From NCBI GenBank assembly GCA_003133815.1, contig PKZR01000449.1, positions 1-14,933 of the forward strand: 14,933 bases of DNA, given 5' to 3'. Both the position numbers and the translations under genes were made by a program. Position 1 is the stretch's first letter; the number at the start of each line of letters is the position of its first letter. Origin of the DNA: Limisphaerales bacterium (GTDB lineage Bacteria; Verrucomicrobiota; Verrucomicrobiia; Limisphaerales; UBA11358). This document shows positions 1 to 7,080 of the stretch, piece after piece. The notes under the pieces were generated by a model that was not told the origin of the DNA, made no database searches, and saw only the letters and a list, made by a program, of their open reading frames with translations.

Positions 1-565
1 TCGGCAAAATGGTTTCGCGCGCATAGGGATCGCGCTCGGAAATTTCGGAAGTGATTTCGACCAAGCCGCGATCTTCCAGTTTGCGAACGGTCGCTGCGGT
101 CGTTTCAGCAAGCTCAAGCAGTTCGGCCAGTAAGATTTCGCGCCGTTCTTCGATGATGTTCCAAATGTCTTGCTGCCGCTTAGGCAATTTTGGAAATTCT
201 CCGCTCAATTGGAGGGCGCGGACAAACAGTTGTTTTTTCCAACCTTCCTTTTCCTTTCGGATCGCCTCGGGCAGAACACTTTTCAGCGCGGTTTCCGGGG
301 CGCAGCAATAATATTCGCCAATCCAGCGCGCCAGCTTCAAAACTTTCGGCGTGACCAAAGTTTGCGCGCCGACGACTTTGAGAATCGGTTTTAGATTGGC
401 GTGTGCGGATTCCTCAGCCAGCGCTGTGACGGTTCCAAAGATTTTCCGCGCGCCAAACGGCACTTGCACGCGTGTGCCAACTTCAATTTGATCCGCAAGT
501 TCCGTCGGAATCGAATAATCAAATTCCTTGCGCAACGCGATTTCGAGACTGACGCGGGCGATCAT
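1..565 (-). CDS. priA: Primosomal protein N' (PriA), N-terminal part, cut by left window edge
   Basis: PriA is the superfamily 2 helicase that recognises stalled or collapsed replication forks and reloads the replisome. Only the first 188 residues are here; the helicase and zinc-binding parts lie beyond the left edge. The visible part begins MIARVSLEIALRKEFDYSIP, followed by VGTRVQVPFGARKIFGTV and RWIGEYYCCAPETALKSVLP, which are characteristic of the 3'-DNA-end-binding domain (about residues 1-105). A winged-helix-like stretch (KLPKRQQDIWNIIEERRE through TVRKLEDRGLVEI, about 128-175) follows. The ATG at 565-563 lies 2 bp after the stop of the upstream acyltransferase gene, so it is probably the last visible member of the ruvC-ruvA-acyltransferase-priA operon. 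The domain matches are from memory of the family; the translation was read directly from the minus strand. Confidence 0.93.
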   Translation of the reverse strand, partial: MIARVSLEIALRKEFDYSIPTELADQIEVGTRVQVPFGARKIFGTVTALAEESAHANLKPILKVVGAQTLVTPKVLKLARWIGEYYCCAPETALKSVLPEAIRKEKEGWKKQLFVRALQLSGEFPKLPKRQQDIWNIIEERREILLAELLELAETTAATVRKLEDRGLVEITSEISERDPYARETILP

Positions 566-567
566 TT

Positions 568-1293
568 TTAATCACGTGAAATCGCGCGCAATTCCGCTTC
601 AAGTTGTTTGCGCAATTCTTCGCGCTCGGAATCCGAAATGTCGCGCGGCACGTGGAAAATTTTACCGGCAGTGACTTCACAAATTGAAAACGGAAGGGGA
701 ATTTGAAATCTATCCCAGCTTTTCAACTGGATTTTCCATTTCAGATGATACGCCGCCGGCACGACGGGCAATCCCGTCACTTGCGCCATAGACATCGCTC
801 CGTCCTGCACGGTATAGCGCGGGCCGCGCGGGCCGTCGGGCGTGATGGCGAGGTCGTAGCCGCGTTCGGCCCAGGTCTTGAGTTCGAGCAACGCCTGCGC
901 TCCGCGCCGGCTGCTCGAACCGCGCACAGGCTGGACACCGAAGCATTGAAGAATCGCCGTAAGAAATGCGCCGTCGCGGCTCGCGCTGACGAGTCCGGCG
1001 ACTCCGGCCTTGGAACGGTGTTCGCCACTGAAGGTAAAATACAATTTCATGCAGAGTGCGAGCCGATTGTGCCATACGCAATAAATCGCCTGCGAAATAT
1101 CCTTTCGTTCCAGAAAACCGTGCGGATCACGAACGCGATAGCGCAAAGTCGCGGAGATCAATCGAATAATCGCCCATAGAAGCCACGCGAAAAACCGTTG
1201 GAAAAATGTCGGCGAATTTGGGATGACGACACCGGATTTCTTTTTTTTAGTCATTACTCGCGGGATTTCGGAAGTTGAATTTTCTGCGGCCAT
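568..1293 (-). CDS. DUF374 / LpxJ-like lysophospholipid or lipid A acyltransferase
   Basis: This is a membrane-anchored acyltransferase of the DUF374 family, which includes LpxJ, the secondary Kdo-lipid A acyltransferase of Campylobacter and Helicobacter. It probably acts at the inner membrane on lipid A or a lysophospholipid. From the chosen start it has 241 residues: a hydrophobic anchor near residues 29-46 (FFAWLLWAIIRLIS), then VWHNRLAL with His75, VSASRDGAFL with Asp107, and ITPDGPRGPRY with Asp153. These match the family blocks. The ATG at 1293-1291 was chosen because it overlaps the ruvA stop as TGATG and follows an AAGGA-type ribosome site (GAAAAAAGGAAATTG). An in-frame ATG at 1314 would overlap ruvA by 22 bp. 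The true substrate cannot be read from the sequence; a glycerophospholipid role remains possible. Confidence 0.85.
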   Translation of the reverse strand: MAAENSTSEIPRVMTKKKKSGVVIPNSPTFFQRFFAWLLWAIIRLISATLRYRVRDPHGFLERKDISQAIYCVWHNRLALCMKLYFTFSGEHRSKAGVAGLVSASRDGAFLTAILQCFGVQPVRGSSSRRGAQALLELKTWAERGYDLAITPDGPRGPRYTVQDGAMSMAQVTGLPVVPAAYHLKWKIQLKSWDRFQIPLPFSICEVTAGKIFHVPRDISDSEREELRKQLEAELRAISRD

Positions 1294-1898
1294 CAATTTC
1301 CTTTTTTCAAGCACACGCGCACGAGCTGTTCCACCGTAGCCTGTGCTCCCAGCATTGCCTGCGCGGCACGGACTGAATCATGGGCGTCAACCTGCTTGAA
1401 GCCCAGCGCCATGAGCGCCAGAACGGCGTCGTTGATTTTCTGGTCGTCGGGCGAAAGCGAATGTTTCGCGCTCGCTGCCTCCCAAGCGCCTGCTGCGCCG
1501 ATTTTATCACGCAATTCAACAACGATGCGCTCGGCGGTTTTTTTGCCGACGCCGGATATTTGCGAAAGTGATTTAACGTCGCTGCTTGCGACTGCGCCGC
1601 GAAAGGCGGTGACCGAAATGCCGCTCAAAATGTTCAGCGCCGTTTTCGGGCCGATGCCGCTGACACTGTTGATGAGCAGCCGGAACAAATCGCGCTCCGC
1701 AGCGCTCGCGAAACCGTAAAGAATGTGCGCGTCTTCGCGGACAATAAGCTGCGTGAGCAATTTCATCGGCTGGCCGGGCTGCGGCAGTTTGTCGAACGAC
1801 GAAAGCGGAATCAAAACTTCGTAGCCGACGCCATTCACGTCCACGACGACTTGTGTGGGCAGCGCTTCAACGAGTTTGCCTTGGAGAAAGGTAATCAT
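1293..1898 (-). CDS. ruvA: Holliday junction branch migration protein RuvA
   Basis: RuvA binds four-way junctions as a tetramer and loads the RuvB motor for branch migration. The 201 residues match the usual length of about 200. Domain I (about 1-64) starts MITFLQGKLVEALPTQVVVD and includes NGVGYEV. Two helix-hairpin-helix motifs follow: SVSGIGPKTALNIL near residues 78-91 and QISGVGKKTAERIVVEL near 113-129. The C-terminal domain III (about 154-201) that contacts RuvB contains AVLALMALGFK. The start codon overlaps the ruvC stop by one base (TGATG), and the stop overlaps the next gene in the same way, so translation is probably coupled along the operon. No ruvB is visible; it must lie elsewhere if present. 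Confidence 0.97.
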   Translation of the reverse strand: MITFLQGKLVEALPTQVVVDVNGVGYEVLIPLSSFDKLPQPGQPMKLLTQLIVREDAHILYGFASAAERDLFRLLINSVSGIGPKTALNILSGISVTAFRGAVASSDVKSLSQISGVGKKTAERIVVELRDKIGAAGAWEAASAKHSLSPDDQKINDAVLALMALGFKQVDAHDSVRAAQAMLGAQATVEQLVRVCLKKGN

Positions 1899-2506
1899 CA
1901 GATTTTTTTTGGCGGCGTCAAATTGTAACGCGAATTTTCACGCGCGTACGTCAGTGCGAGCGCGAGCGCGTCCGCCGCGTCGGGCGCTGGAGGCTTCGGC
2001 AGATTCAAAAGCCGCTGGACCATTTTGGCGACGGCGGATTTTTGCGCCGCACCGTAGCCGACGATCGCCTGCTTCACTTTGCGCGGTGCGATTTCAAAAA
2101 TGTCCAGGCCGGTCTCGGCGATTGCCGCCATCGCCGCACCGCGCGCCTCGCCCATGATCAAGGCCGTCTGCAAATTTTGCGCGAAGAAAAGTCCTTCAAT
2201 CACGCAGACTGTCGGATGATGTCTTTCAATTTCCTCGCGGAGAGTCTGGAAGATTTTTGCAAGGCAGCGCGACCGCTCCCAGTTTCGCTGGCAGGAAATC
2301 GTTCCGTGCGCGAGCGTTTCCGGAAATGGGTTTCCCAATTGGATGATTCCAAAACCCGTGCCGCGCAGCGAGGGGTCAACACCGAGAATGATTTGATTGG
2401 AGGCACGGGGCACGAGGCGCGGGGCGGCAGGCAAAGCAATGGCACGGGGCGATTTGCCGCCGATGCGTTCTTTCATCTGCTCGAATTGGCGCAAGGAAAT
2501 TCCCAT
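1898..2506 (-). CDS. ruvC: Crossover junction endodeoxyribonuclease RuvC with N-terminal extension
   Basis: RuvC is the resolvase that nicks Holliday junctions symmetrically. The RNase H-like core starts at IILGVDPSLRGTGFG. All four metal-binding acidic residues are seen (numbered from the ATG at 2506): Asp44 (GVDPS), Glu104 (VIEGLFFAQN), Asp176 and Asp179 (PDAADALALAL). Their spacing is close to that of E. coli Asp7, Glu66, Asp138 and Asp141. With the ATG at 2506 the protein has 202 residues, about 37 more than usual at the N-terminus (MGISLRQFEQMKERIGG and a Pro/Ala-rich linker). Other candidate starts are the ATG at 2476 and a TTG at 2587. None has a convincing ribosome site, so the start is uncertain. 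It heads the ruvC-ruvA-acyltransferase-priA operon and is divergent from the fucose cluster. Confidence 0.94.
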   Translation of the reverse strand: MGISLRQFEQMKERIGGKSPRAIALPAAPRLVPRASNQIILGVDPSLRGTGFGIIQLGNPFPETLAHGTISCQRNWERSRCLAKIFQTLREEIERHHPTVCVIEGLFFAQNLQTALIMGEARGAAMAAIAETGLDIFEIAPRKVKQAIVGYGAAQKSAVAKMVQRLLNLPKPPAPDAADALALALTYARENSRYNLTPPKKI

Positions 2507-2660
2507 GCGGGAACTTTGCCAGCCGCAGGTAAGTTTCAAAAGGAAAAACGTGGCGCAGAAATTGCGGGCGCGTCGAGTAACTGACAAAACGCGGATGTGT
2601 TTCAGCCGTGTAGATTACGAATTGTTCCCATCTGCGAATAAATTGTGACGATTGGCCAGA

Positions 2661-2683
2661 TTGGCAAAAGGGAGTATTGCCAA
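2661..2683. promoter_or_regulatory. Perfect 7-bp inverted repeat, candidate operator of the fucose cluster
   Basis: TTGGCAA (2661-2667) and TTGCCAA (2677-2683) form a perfect inverted repeat with a 9-bp spacer. The same TTGCCAA heptamer recurs at 2731-2737, preceded by TTGG. The right arm overlaps the -35 box of the proposed promoter, a position where a bound repressor would block RNA polymerase. No regulator gene is in the window, so the binding protein is unknown. The heptamer also occurs a few times inside coding sequence (for example around 2966, 9357 and 9532), so the arrangement is better evidence than the word itself. Confidence 0.4.
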
Positions 2684-2704
2684 AAATGTGTCATTGAGTA
2701 TCAT
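2677..2704 (+). promoter_or_regulatory. Predicted sigma70-type promoter of the fucose cluster
   Basis: TTGCCA (2677-2682) matches the -35 consensus at 5 of 6 positions. After a 16-bp spacer, TATCAT (2699-2704) matches the -10 consensus at 5 of 6. Transcription would start near 2711, leaving a leader of about 65 nt before the mutarotase ATG at 2777. Consensus matching only; Verrucomicrobial promoters need not follow it exactly. Confidence 0.4.
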
Positions 2705-2776
2705 GTCATCAAATGCACCCGCGCCTTGGTTTGCCAAATTGCAAATCCGCCGTCTGCGCGAATTCTGAACAATGTC

Positions 2777-3166
2777 ATGATTAAAACTGGAATCCTAAAT
2801 CCCGCGATCAATCATTTGTTGAGCCGGGTTCGTCATACCAACACCCTGGTCATTGCGGACCGGGGTTTTCCATTTTGGCCGATGATTGAGACCGTTGACA
2901 TTGCCTTGGTTGACGATGTTCCGACCGTATTAGCGGTGCTGCGTGCCATCCGCTCCAATTTTCAAGTTGGCAAGGCGTGGATGGCCAGGGAATTTCTGAA
3001 AAATAATCCGGAAAGCACGCGCGCGGCGTTCCGTGCGGCATTGTCGGGCATTGATCTGGCGCATGAGCCACATATCACATTCAAAAAGCGTGTGCCGAAC
3101 GCAATCGGATTGATCCGCACAGGTGACACAACTCAATACGCGAACATTATTCTTGAAAGCGCCTAA
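2777..3166 (+). CDS. RbsD/FucU family sugar pyranase/mutarotase
   Basis: Proteins of this family speed up the exchange of sugar anomers or of pyranose and furanose forms (ribose for RbsD, L-fucose for FucU), so that a transported sugar reaches the form used by the next enzyme. The 129 residues start MIKTGILNPAINHLL and carry RHTNTLVIADRG with His20 and Asp28, PHITFKK with His99, and IRTGDTTQYANIIL with Tyr121 and Asn123. These align with the RbsD residues His20, Asp28, His98 and the YAN motif, so the sequence is closer to RbsD than to E. coli FucU. The neighbours, a FucP-type permease and fucose isomerase, suggest that the substrate is L-fucose or a related sugar. The reading frame is open upstream to 2645, but those residues look non-family and overlap the predicted promoter, so I start at 2777. 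The ribosome site is weak. Confidence 0.88.
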   Translation: MIKTGILNPAINHLLSRVRHTNTLVIADRGFPFWPMIETVDIALVDDVPTVLAVLRAIRSNFQVGKAWMAREFLKNNPESTRAAFRAALSGIDLAHEPHITFKKRVPNAIGLIRTGDTTQYANIILESA

Positions 3167-3211
3167 AAATTTCGGGGCAGCAAATCCAAACAATCCAACT
3201 AAAATCAAATC

Positions 3212-4714
3212 ATGATCACACCTGTTCCTACCTCCAATTCCTGTGCCAAAGGCAGCGGACTGTTCCGCACAGCGGATGGCAAAAATCTGTTCATTACTTT
3301 TGCGCTCGTAACCTCGTTGTTCCTGATGTGGGGGTTTTGCAACGGCATGATTGACATCCTGAACAAGCATTTTCAGGACTCGCTTCACATCAACAAGGAA
3401 CAGTCCGGCCTTGTGCAGTCGGCCAACTATCTTGCCTACTTTTTGATGGCGATTCCCGCCGGCCTCATCGCCCGCAAGTTCGGCTACAAGGGTGGCATCC
3501 TGGTCGGCCTTTCGCTGATCGCGGCGGGGGCGTTCTGGTTTGTCCACGCGGTCAGCCTTGGTGAATACGGGGCGTTTCTGCTCGGCCTGTTTGTGATTGC
3601 GACTGGCATGACCTGTTTGGAAACCATTGCCAATCCTTATACCACCGTGCTGGGCGCCCCGGAACATGGCGCGACGCGCATCAACATCGCGCAGACCATC
3701 AACGGTGGCGGCTGGATTCTCGGCCCGATTGTCGGCGGTTATTTCGTTTTCGGTGGCGATGACGCCGCAAAGACAGCGACCGATGTTGCCACCGTTGCCA
3801 CCAACGCCAACGCCGGCCTGTCCACGCCCTACATGGGCATCGGCATCGCCGCAGCCATCCTGCTCGTCATCTTCGCCGTGTCCAAGGTGCCTGACTTGCA
3901 CGCCGTGGATGAAAGCAAAAAAACTGCGGAGCAGAAAAACAGCCAGAAACCTTCCGGCGGACAACTGGCGGGCATCGGCTTCGCACTGGCAATCATTTGC
4001 GGGCTGTTGTATTTCTTTATTGCCCGGATTCTGGGATTGATCTGGGTACTGCTGAACATGCCGCCGGCCTTGTTTGAACCGGCCAAATACTTCCTGCTCG
4101 TGGCCGCCTACGTCGCCGGCTTCAGGCTGGTTTCCAAAAACTGGGACTTGTTCCGGCGCAAACATTTTACACTTGGCATCGGCACGCAATTTCTCTACGT
4201 CGCGGCCCAGACGGGCATTTTCAGTTTCTGTGTGAATTACACTTTGGAAAACGATCCCGGTGTGACCAAATTGCAAGCAGCCCACTGGCTTGGTGCCATA
4301 GGCTTCGTCCTGTTCGCGTCCGGACGACTGGTCGGCAGCATCGTCATCAGCCAGTTCAAGCCGCACTTCGTCCTGGCGACCTACGCGGTCATCAACATCG
4401 CGCTGACGGCGGTTTGCATGGGCGGCGGCACGCTCGGCCTGTATGCGATGTTCGGCACGTTCTTCTTCATGTCCGTGATGTTCCCGACGATCTTTGCGCT
4501 GGGTATCCGCGGCCTAGGCGACTACACCAAACTCGGTTCCTCGCTCATCGTCATGTCCATCGTCGGCGGGGCGATTGCAGCGCCGTTCATGGGTCATATC
4601 GCCGACACGCACTCTATGCGCACCGGCTTCGTGGTGCCGCTTGTATGCTTCGTCTTCATCGCTCTTTACGGCGCCGTCTGGCAGAAGCTGGAAGCGAAGG
4701 ACAGTGAGGCCTGA
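3212..4714 (+). CDS. fucP: FucP-type sugar:H+ symporter (MFS), enlarged
   Basis: This is an inner-membrane major facilitator superfamily permease resembling E. coli FucP, which imports L-fucose with a proton. Of 500 residues, the strongest matches are LMWGFCNGMIDILNKHF (Asp48), VQSANYLAYF, IPAGLIARKFGYKGGI, TCLETIANPYTTVLGAPE (Glu137) and FPTIFALGIRGLGDYTK. Asp48 and Glu137 correspond to FucP Asp46 and Glu135, the proton and substrate residues. It is about 60 residues longer than E. coli FucP: after the central cytoplasmic loop (near residues 225-250) two more hydrophobic stretches appear (IGFALAIICGLLYFFIA and KYFLLVAAYVAGF) before the second half begins at FLYVAAQTGIFSF. It starts 45 bp after the mutarotase stop and has no clear ribosome site. 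The substrate might be another hexose, but the isomerase next door favours fucose. Confidence 0.88.
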   Translation: MITPVPTSNSCAKGSGLFRTADGKNLFITFALVTSLFLMWGFCNGMIDILNKHFQDSLHINKEQSGLVQSANYLAYFLMAIPAGLIARKFGYKGGILVGLSLIAAGAFWFVHAVSLGEYGAFLLGLFVIATGMTCLETIANPYTTVLGAPEHGATRINIAQTINGGGWILGPIVGGYFVFGGDDAAKTATDVATVATNANAGLSTPYMGIGIAAAILLVIFAVSKVPDLHAVDESKKTAEQKNSQKPSGGQLAGIGFALAIICGLLYFFIARILGLIWVLLNMPPALFEPAKYFLLVAAYVAGFRLVSKNWDLFRRKHFTLGIGTQFLYVAAQTGIFSFCVNYTLENDPGVTKLQAAHWLGAIGFVLFASGRLVGSIVISQFKPHFVLATYAVINIALTAVCMGGGTLGLYAMFGTFFFMSVMFPTIFALGIRGLGDYTKLGSSLIVMSIVGGAIAAPFMGHIADTHSMRTGFVVPLVCFVFIALYGAVWQKLEAKDSEA

Positions 4715-4819
4715 AAAGCGAGGCCTGCAATTTGGCCGCTCGTTTTAGCACAGCAACAATCAAGCTATCCGGTCAAAGGCCGGTGAAGCTTCGCGACTTA
4801 GACCGTTATATACAGATTT

Positions 4820-6616
4820 ATGAAAACGCTCCATCCCATCAGCCCTCTCATCGGCGGCACGCCCAAAGTCGGCATCCGCCCCACCATTGACGGCCGCCGC
4901 AACGGCGTCCGCGAATCGCTCGAAGGCCAGGTCATGGCGATGGCCAAAAACGCCGCGAAATTTCTCTCCGCCAACCTGCGCTACCCCAACGGCCAGCCGG
5001 TCGAATGCGTCATCGCCGATTCGTGCATCGGCGGCGTGGCCGAGGCCGCCGCGTGCGCGGAAAAATTCCAGCGCGAAGGCGTGGGTGTTTCACTCACCGT
5101 CACGCCGTGCTGGTGTTATGGCAGCGAGACGATGGACATGGATCCGCTCATCCCGAAGGCGGTTTGGGGGTTCAACGGAACGGAACGGCCCGGCGCGGTT
5201 TATCTCGCCGCCGTCCTCGCCGCGCACAACGCGAAAGGATTGCCCGCCTTCGGGATTTACGGGCGCGAAGTTCAGGACGCAGGCGACTCGACAATTCCGC
5301 TGGACGTTCAAGAAAAACTGCTTCGCTTCACGCGCGCCGGGCTTGCCGTCGCCATCATGCGCGGCAAAAGTTATCTATCGCTCGGTGGCGTTTCGATGGG
5401 CATCGCCGGTTCGATTGTGGATCAGCCGTTTTATGAAAGTTTTCTCGGAATGCGCGTCGAGTGCGTGGACATGAGCGAAATCACCCGGCGCATCGAGGAA
5501 AAGATTTACGACGGGCGCGAGTTCAAAAACGCGCTCGCGTGGACGAGACAATATTGCGTCGAAGGCAAGGATTGGAATCCGCCCAAATTGCGCCGCGACC
5601 AAAAGCGCAAGGATTGGGAATGGGAGACGGTCGTTAAGATGACAATGATTGCGCGCGATTTGATGGTCGGCAATCCGCGCCTCGCGGAGCTTGGCTTTGG
5701 TGAGGAGGCGATGGGTCGCAACGCCATCGCGGGCGGTTTCCAGGGCCAGCGCCATTGGACGGACCATTATCCCAACGGCGATTTCATGGAGGCCATCCTC
5801 ACGTCGTCGTTCGACTGGAACGGCATCCGCGCCCCGATGGTTTTCGCCACGGAAAACGACGCGCTCAACGGCGCATGCATGTTGTTCGGCCAGTTGCTCA
5901 CCAACACCGCGCAGATTTTTGCCGACGTGCGGACGTATTGGAGCCCCGAATCGGTCAGGCGCGTGACCGGTGTGAAACTTTCCGGCAAAAGCGAGAACGG
6001 CCTGCTGCATCTTATCAATTCCGGCGCGGCCACGCTCGACGGCACGGGCCAGCAATCGCGCAACGGCAAGCCCGCCATGAAGCCGTTCTGGGAAATCACC
6101 GAGGCCGAGGCCGCTAAATGTCTGAAGACGACTTCCTGGCCACCGGCGATTTATGAATACTTCCGCGGCGGCGGCTTTTCGTCGTGCTACTTGTCGCGCG
6201 GCGGAATGCCGATGACGATGTGCCGCATCAGCACGGTCAAAGGACTTGGCCCCGCGCTACAAATCGCCGAGGGCTGGTCGGTGGATTTGCCCGCCAAAGT
6301 CCACAAGGCGCTCGATGAGCGCACCAACCCGTCGTGGCCGACAACTTGGTTCGCGCCGAACATCACAGGGCGCGGCGCGTTCCGCGATGTGTATTCCGTG
6401 ATGAACAACTGGAGCGCCAACCACGGCTCCATCAGCTACGGCCACGTCGGCGCGGACTTGATGTCGCTCGCTGCGATGCTGCGGATTCCGGTGGCGATGC
6501 ACAACGTGAGCGAGGAAAAGATTTTTCGCCCAAGCTCGTGGAACCTTTTCGGCGCGCAGGAATTGGAAGCCGCCGACTACCGCGCCTGCGCAAATTTTGG
6601 CCCGATCTATGGATGA
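4820..6616 (+). CDS. fucI: L-fucose isomerase
   Basis: FucI interconverts L-fucose and L-fuculose in the cytoplasm (and often D-arabinose and D-ribulose), using Mn2+. The 598 residues compare with about 591 in E. coli, and similarity runs the whole length: KVGIRPTIDGRRNGVRESLE near the N-terminus, TVTPCWCYGSETMDMDP, VWGFNGTERPGAVYLAA, LSLGGVSMGIAGSIVD, AGGFQGQRHWTDHYPNGD, ADVRTYWSPESVRRVTG, EYFRGGGFSSCYL and IPVAMHN. The metal ligands are all present: Glu345 (FATEND), Asp369 (FADVRTYW) and His542 (GHVGADL), matching E. coli Glu337, Asp361 and His528. It follows the permease gene after a 105-bp gap with only a weak imperfect hairpin (GAGGCC/GGCCGCTC), so cotranscription is likely. The gene is visibly GC-richer than the genes to its right. 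Confidence 0.98.
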   Translation: MKTLHPISPLIGGTPKVGIRPTIDGRRNGVRESLEGQVMAMAKNAAKFLSANLRYPNGQPVECVIADSCIGGVAEAAACAEKFQREGVGVSLTVTPCWCYGSETMDMDPLIPKAVWGFNGTERPGAVYLAAVLAAHNAKGLPAFGIYGREVQDAGDSTIPLDVQEKLLRFTRAGLAVAIMRGKSYLSLGGVSMGIAGSIVDQPFYESFLGMRVECVDMSEITRRIEEKIYDGREFKNALAWTRQYCVEGKDWNPPKLRRDQKRKDWEWETVVKMTMIARDLMVGNPRLAELGFGEEAMGRNAIAGGFQGQRHWTDHYPNGDFMEAILTSSFDWNGIRAPMVFATENDALNGACMLFGQLLTNTAQIFADVRTYWSPESVRRVTGVKLSGKSENGLLHLINSGAATLDGTGQQSRNGKPAMKPFWEITEAEAAKCLKTTSWPPAIYEYFRGGGFSSCYLSRGGMPMTMCRISTVKGLGPALQIAEGWSVDLPAKVHKALDERTNPSWPTTWFAPNITGRGAFRDVYSVMNNWSANHGSISYGHVGADLMSLAAMLRIPVAMHNVSEEKIFRPSSWNLFGAQELEAADYRACANFGPIYG

Positions 6617-6676
6617 ATTCATAAGGGAATTTTGCCTGTAGCGCAGTCTTGAAGAAGATTTAATTAGAAATGCTTG

Positions 6677-6752
6677 TGGTGCTCCCGCCCGGAATTGAAC
6701 CGGGATCAGTCGTTTAGGAAACGACGGCTCTATCCATTTGAGCTACAGGAGC
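6677..6752 (-). tRNA. tRNA-Arg (anticodon CCT)
   Basis: Read on the minus strand, the 76-nt gene folds into a full cloverleaf. The acceptor stem GCTCCTG pairs with CGGGAGC (one T-G wobble). The D stem is GCTC/GAGC. The anticodon stem GTCGT/ACGAC encloses the loop TTCCTAA with anticodon CCT. The T stem CCCGG/CCGGG encloses TTCAATT. The discriminator A and the CCA end are encoded. It decodes AGG. It lies 60 bp beyond fucI and is convergent with it. I see no integrase and no second copy of the tRNA 3' end in the window. Confidence 0.97.
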
Positions 6753-6769
6753 AACCAAGTCACGAAAAA

Positions 6770-6798
6770 GATCTTGCCAGCCTTGATCCAGTTTTCAA
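6770..6798 (-). promoter_or_regulatory. Weak candidate promoter for tRNA-Arg
   Basis: On the minus strand TTGAAA (6798-6793) and AAGATC (6775-6770) are separated by 17 bp, and the -10-like box ends 17 bp before the tRNA 5' end. The -35 match is good but the -10 match is poor, so this is only a suggestion. Confidence 0.22.
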
Positions 6799-6964
6799 TC
6801 TGCGCTAGACAGCATTACCAGTAGAAAAAAACGGTGTCAAATGAAGTGTCAGATTTTGGATTTGGAGACGTTGGTTCTAATTTCATCATTGCCGCGCAAT
6901 CCATGTCAATCTTTCCGCTTATAAAAATTTGACAATGCCGGCCGTGAACTTTTTTCTCACTCTG

Positions 6965-6994
6965 AAAAAAAAGCGACAGCAATTGGTGCTGGCG
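6965..6994 (-). terminator. Rho-independent terminator on the minus strand
   Basis: Read on the minus strand, CG-C-CAGCA, loop CCAAT, then TGCTG-T-CG form a stem of seven pairs with one mismatch, followed by C and eight T residues (complement of the A run 6965-6972). The plus strand has A residues rather than T residues after the stem, so it can only act leftwards. The nearest gene to the right (mqnD) is on the plus strand, so the transcript it would end is not explained by any annotated gene. Confidence 0.55.
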
Positions 6995-7080
6995 AAAAAA
7001 TTAGACCCCTGATTTCTTCAGAATCTCGATAATTTTCTCGCAAATAGGGAAACGGCACGCACCGTGCTAAACTAATCGCG

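Noticed and set aside
703..1179. 158-codon plus-strand frame opposite the acyltransferase
   Set aside because: Low-information basic sequence; the minus-strand acyltransferase carries the family motifs.
2645..2776. Upstream extension of the RbsD-like frame (44 extra codons)
   Set aside because: The extra residues have no family similarity and the stretch contains the predicted promoter and inverted repeats; the family N-terminus starts at 2777.
2930..4366. 478-codon open frame on the minus strand opposite the permease
   Set aside because: It is the antisense shadow of the FucP-like gene; its product is rich in Arg, Gly, Asp and Gln with no recognisable domain.
5375..6055. 226-codon minus-strand frame opposite fucI
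   Set aside because: Antisense shadow in a GC-rich gene; fucI itself matches its family over the full length.
6677..6752. tRNA-Arg as an integration site for a genomic island
   Set aside because: No integrase and no repeated tRNA 3' end could be seen in the window.
6904..6934. TGTCAA/TTGACA inverted repeat, with TTGACA as a possible mqnD -35 box
   Set aside because: Only six bases per arm with a long spacer, and no acceptable -10 box at 16-18 bp; kept only as part of the interval description.
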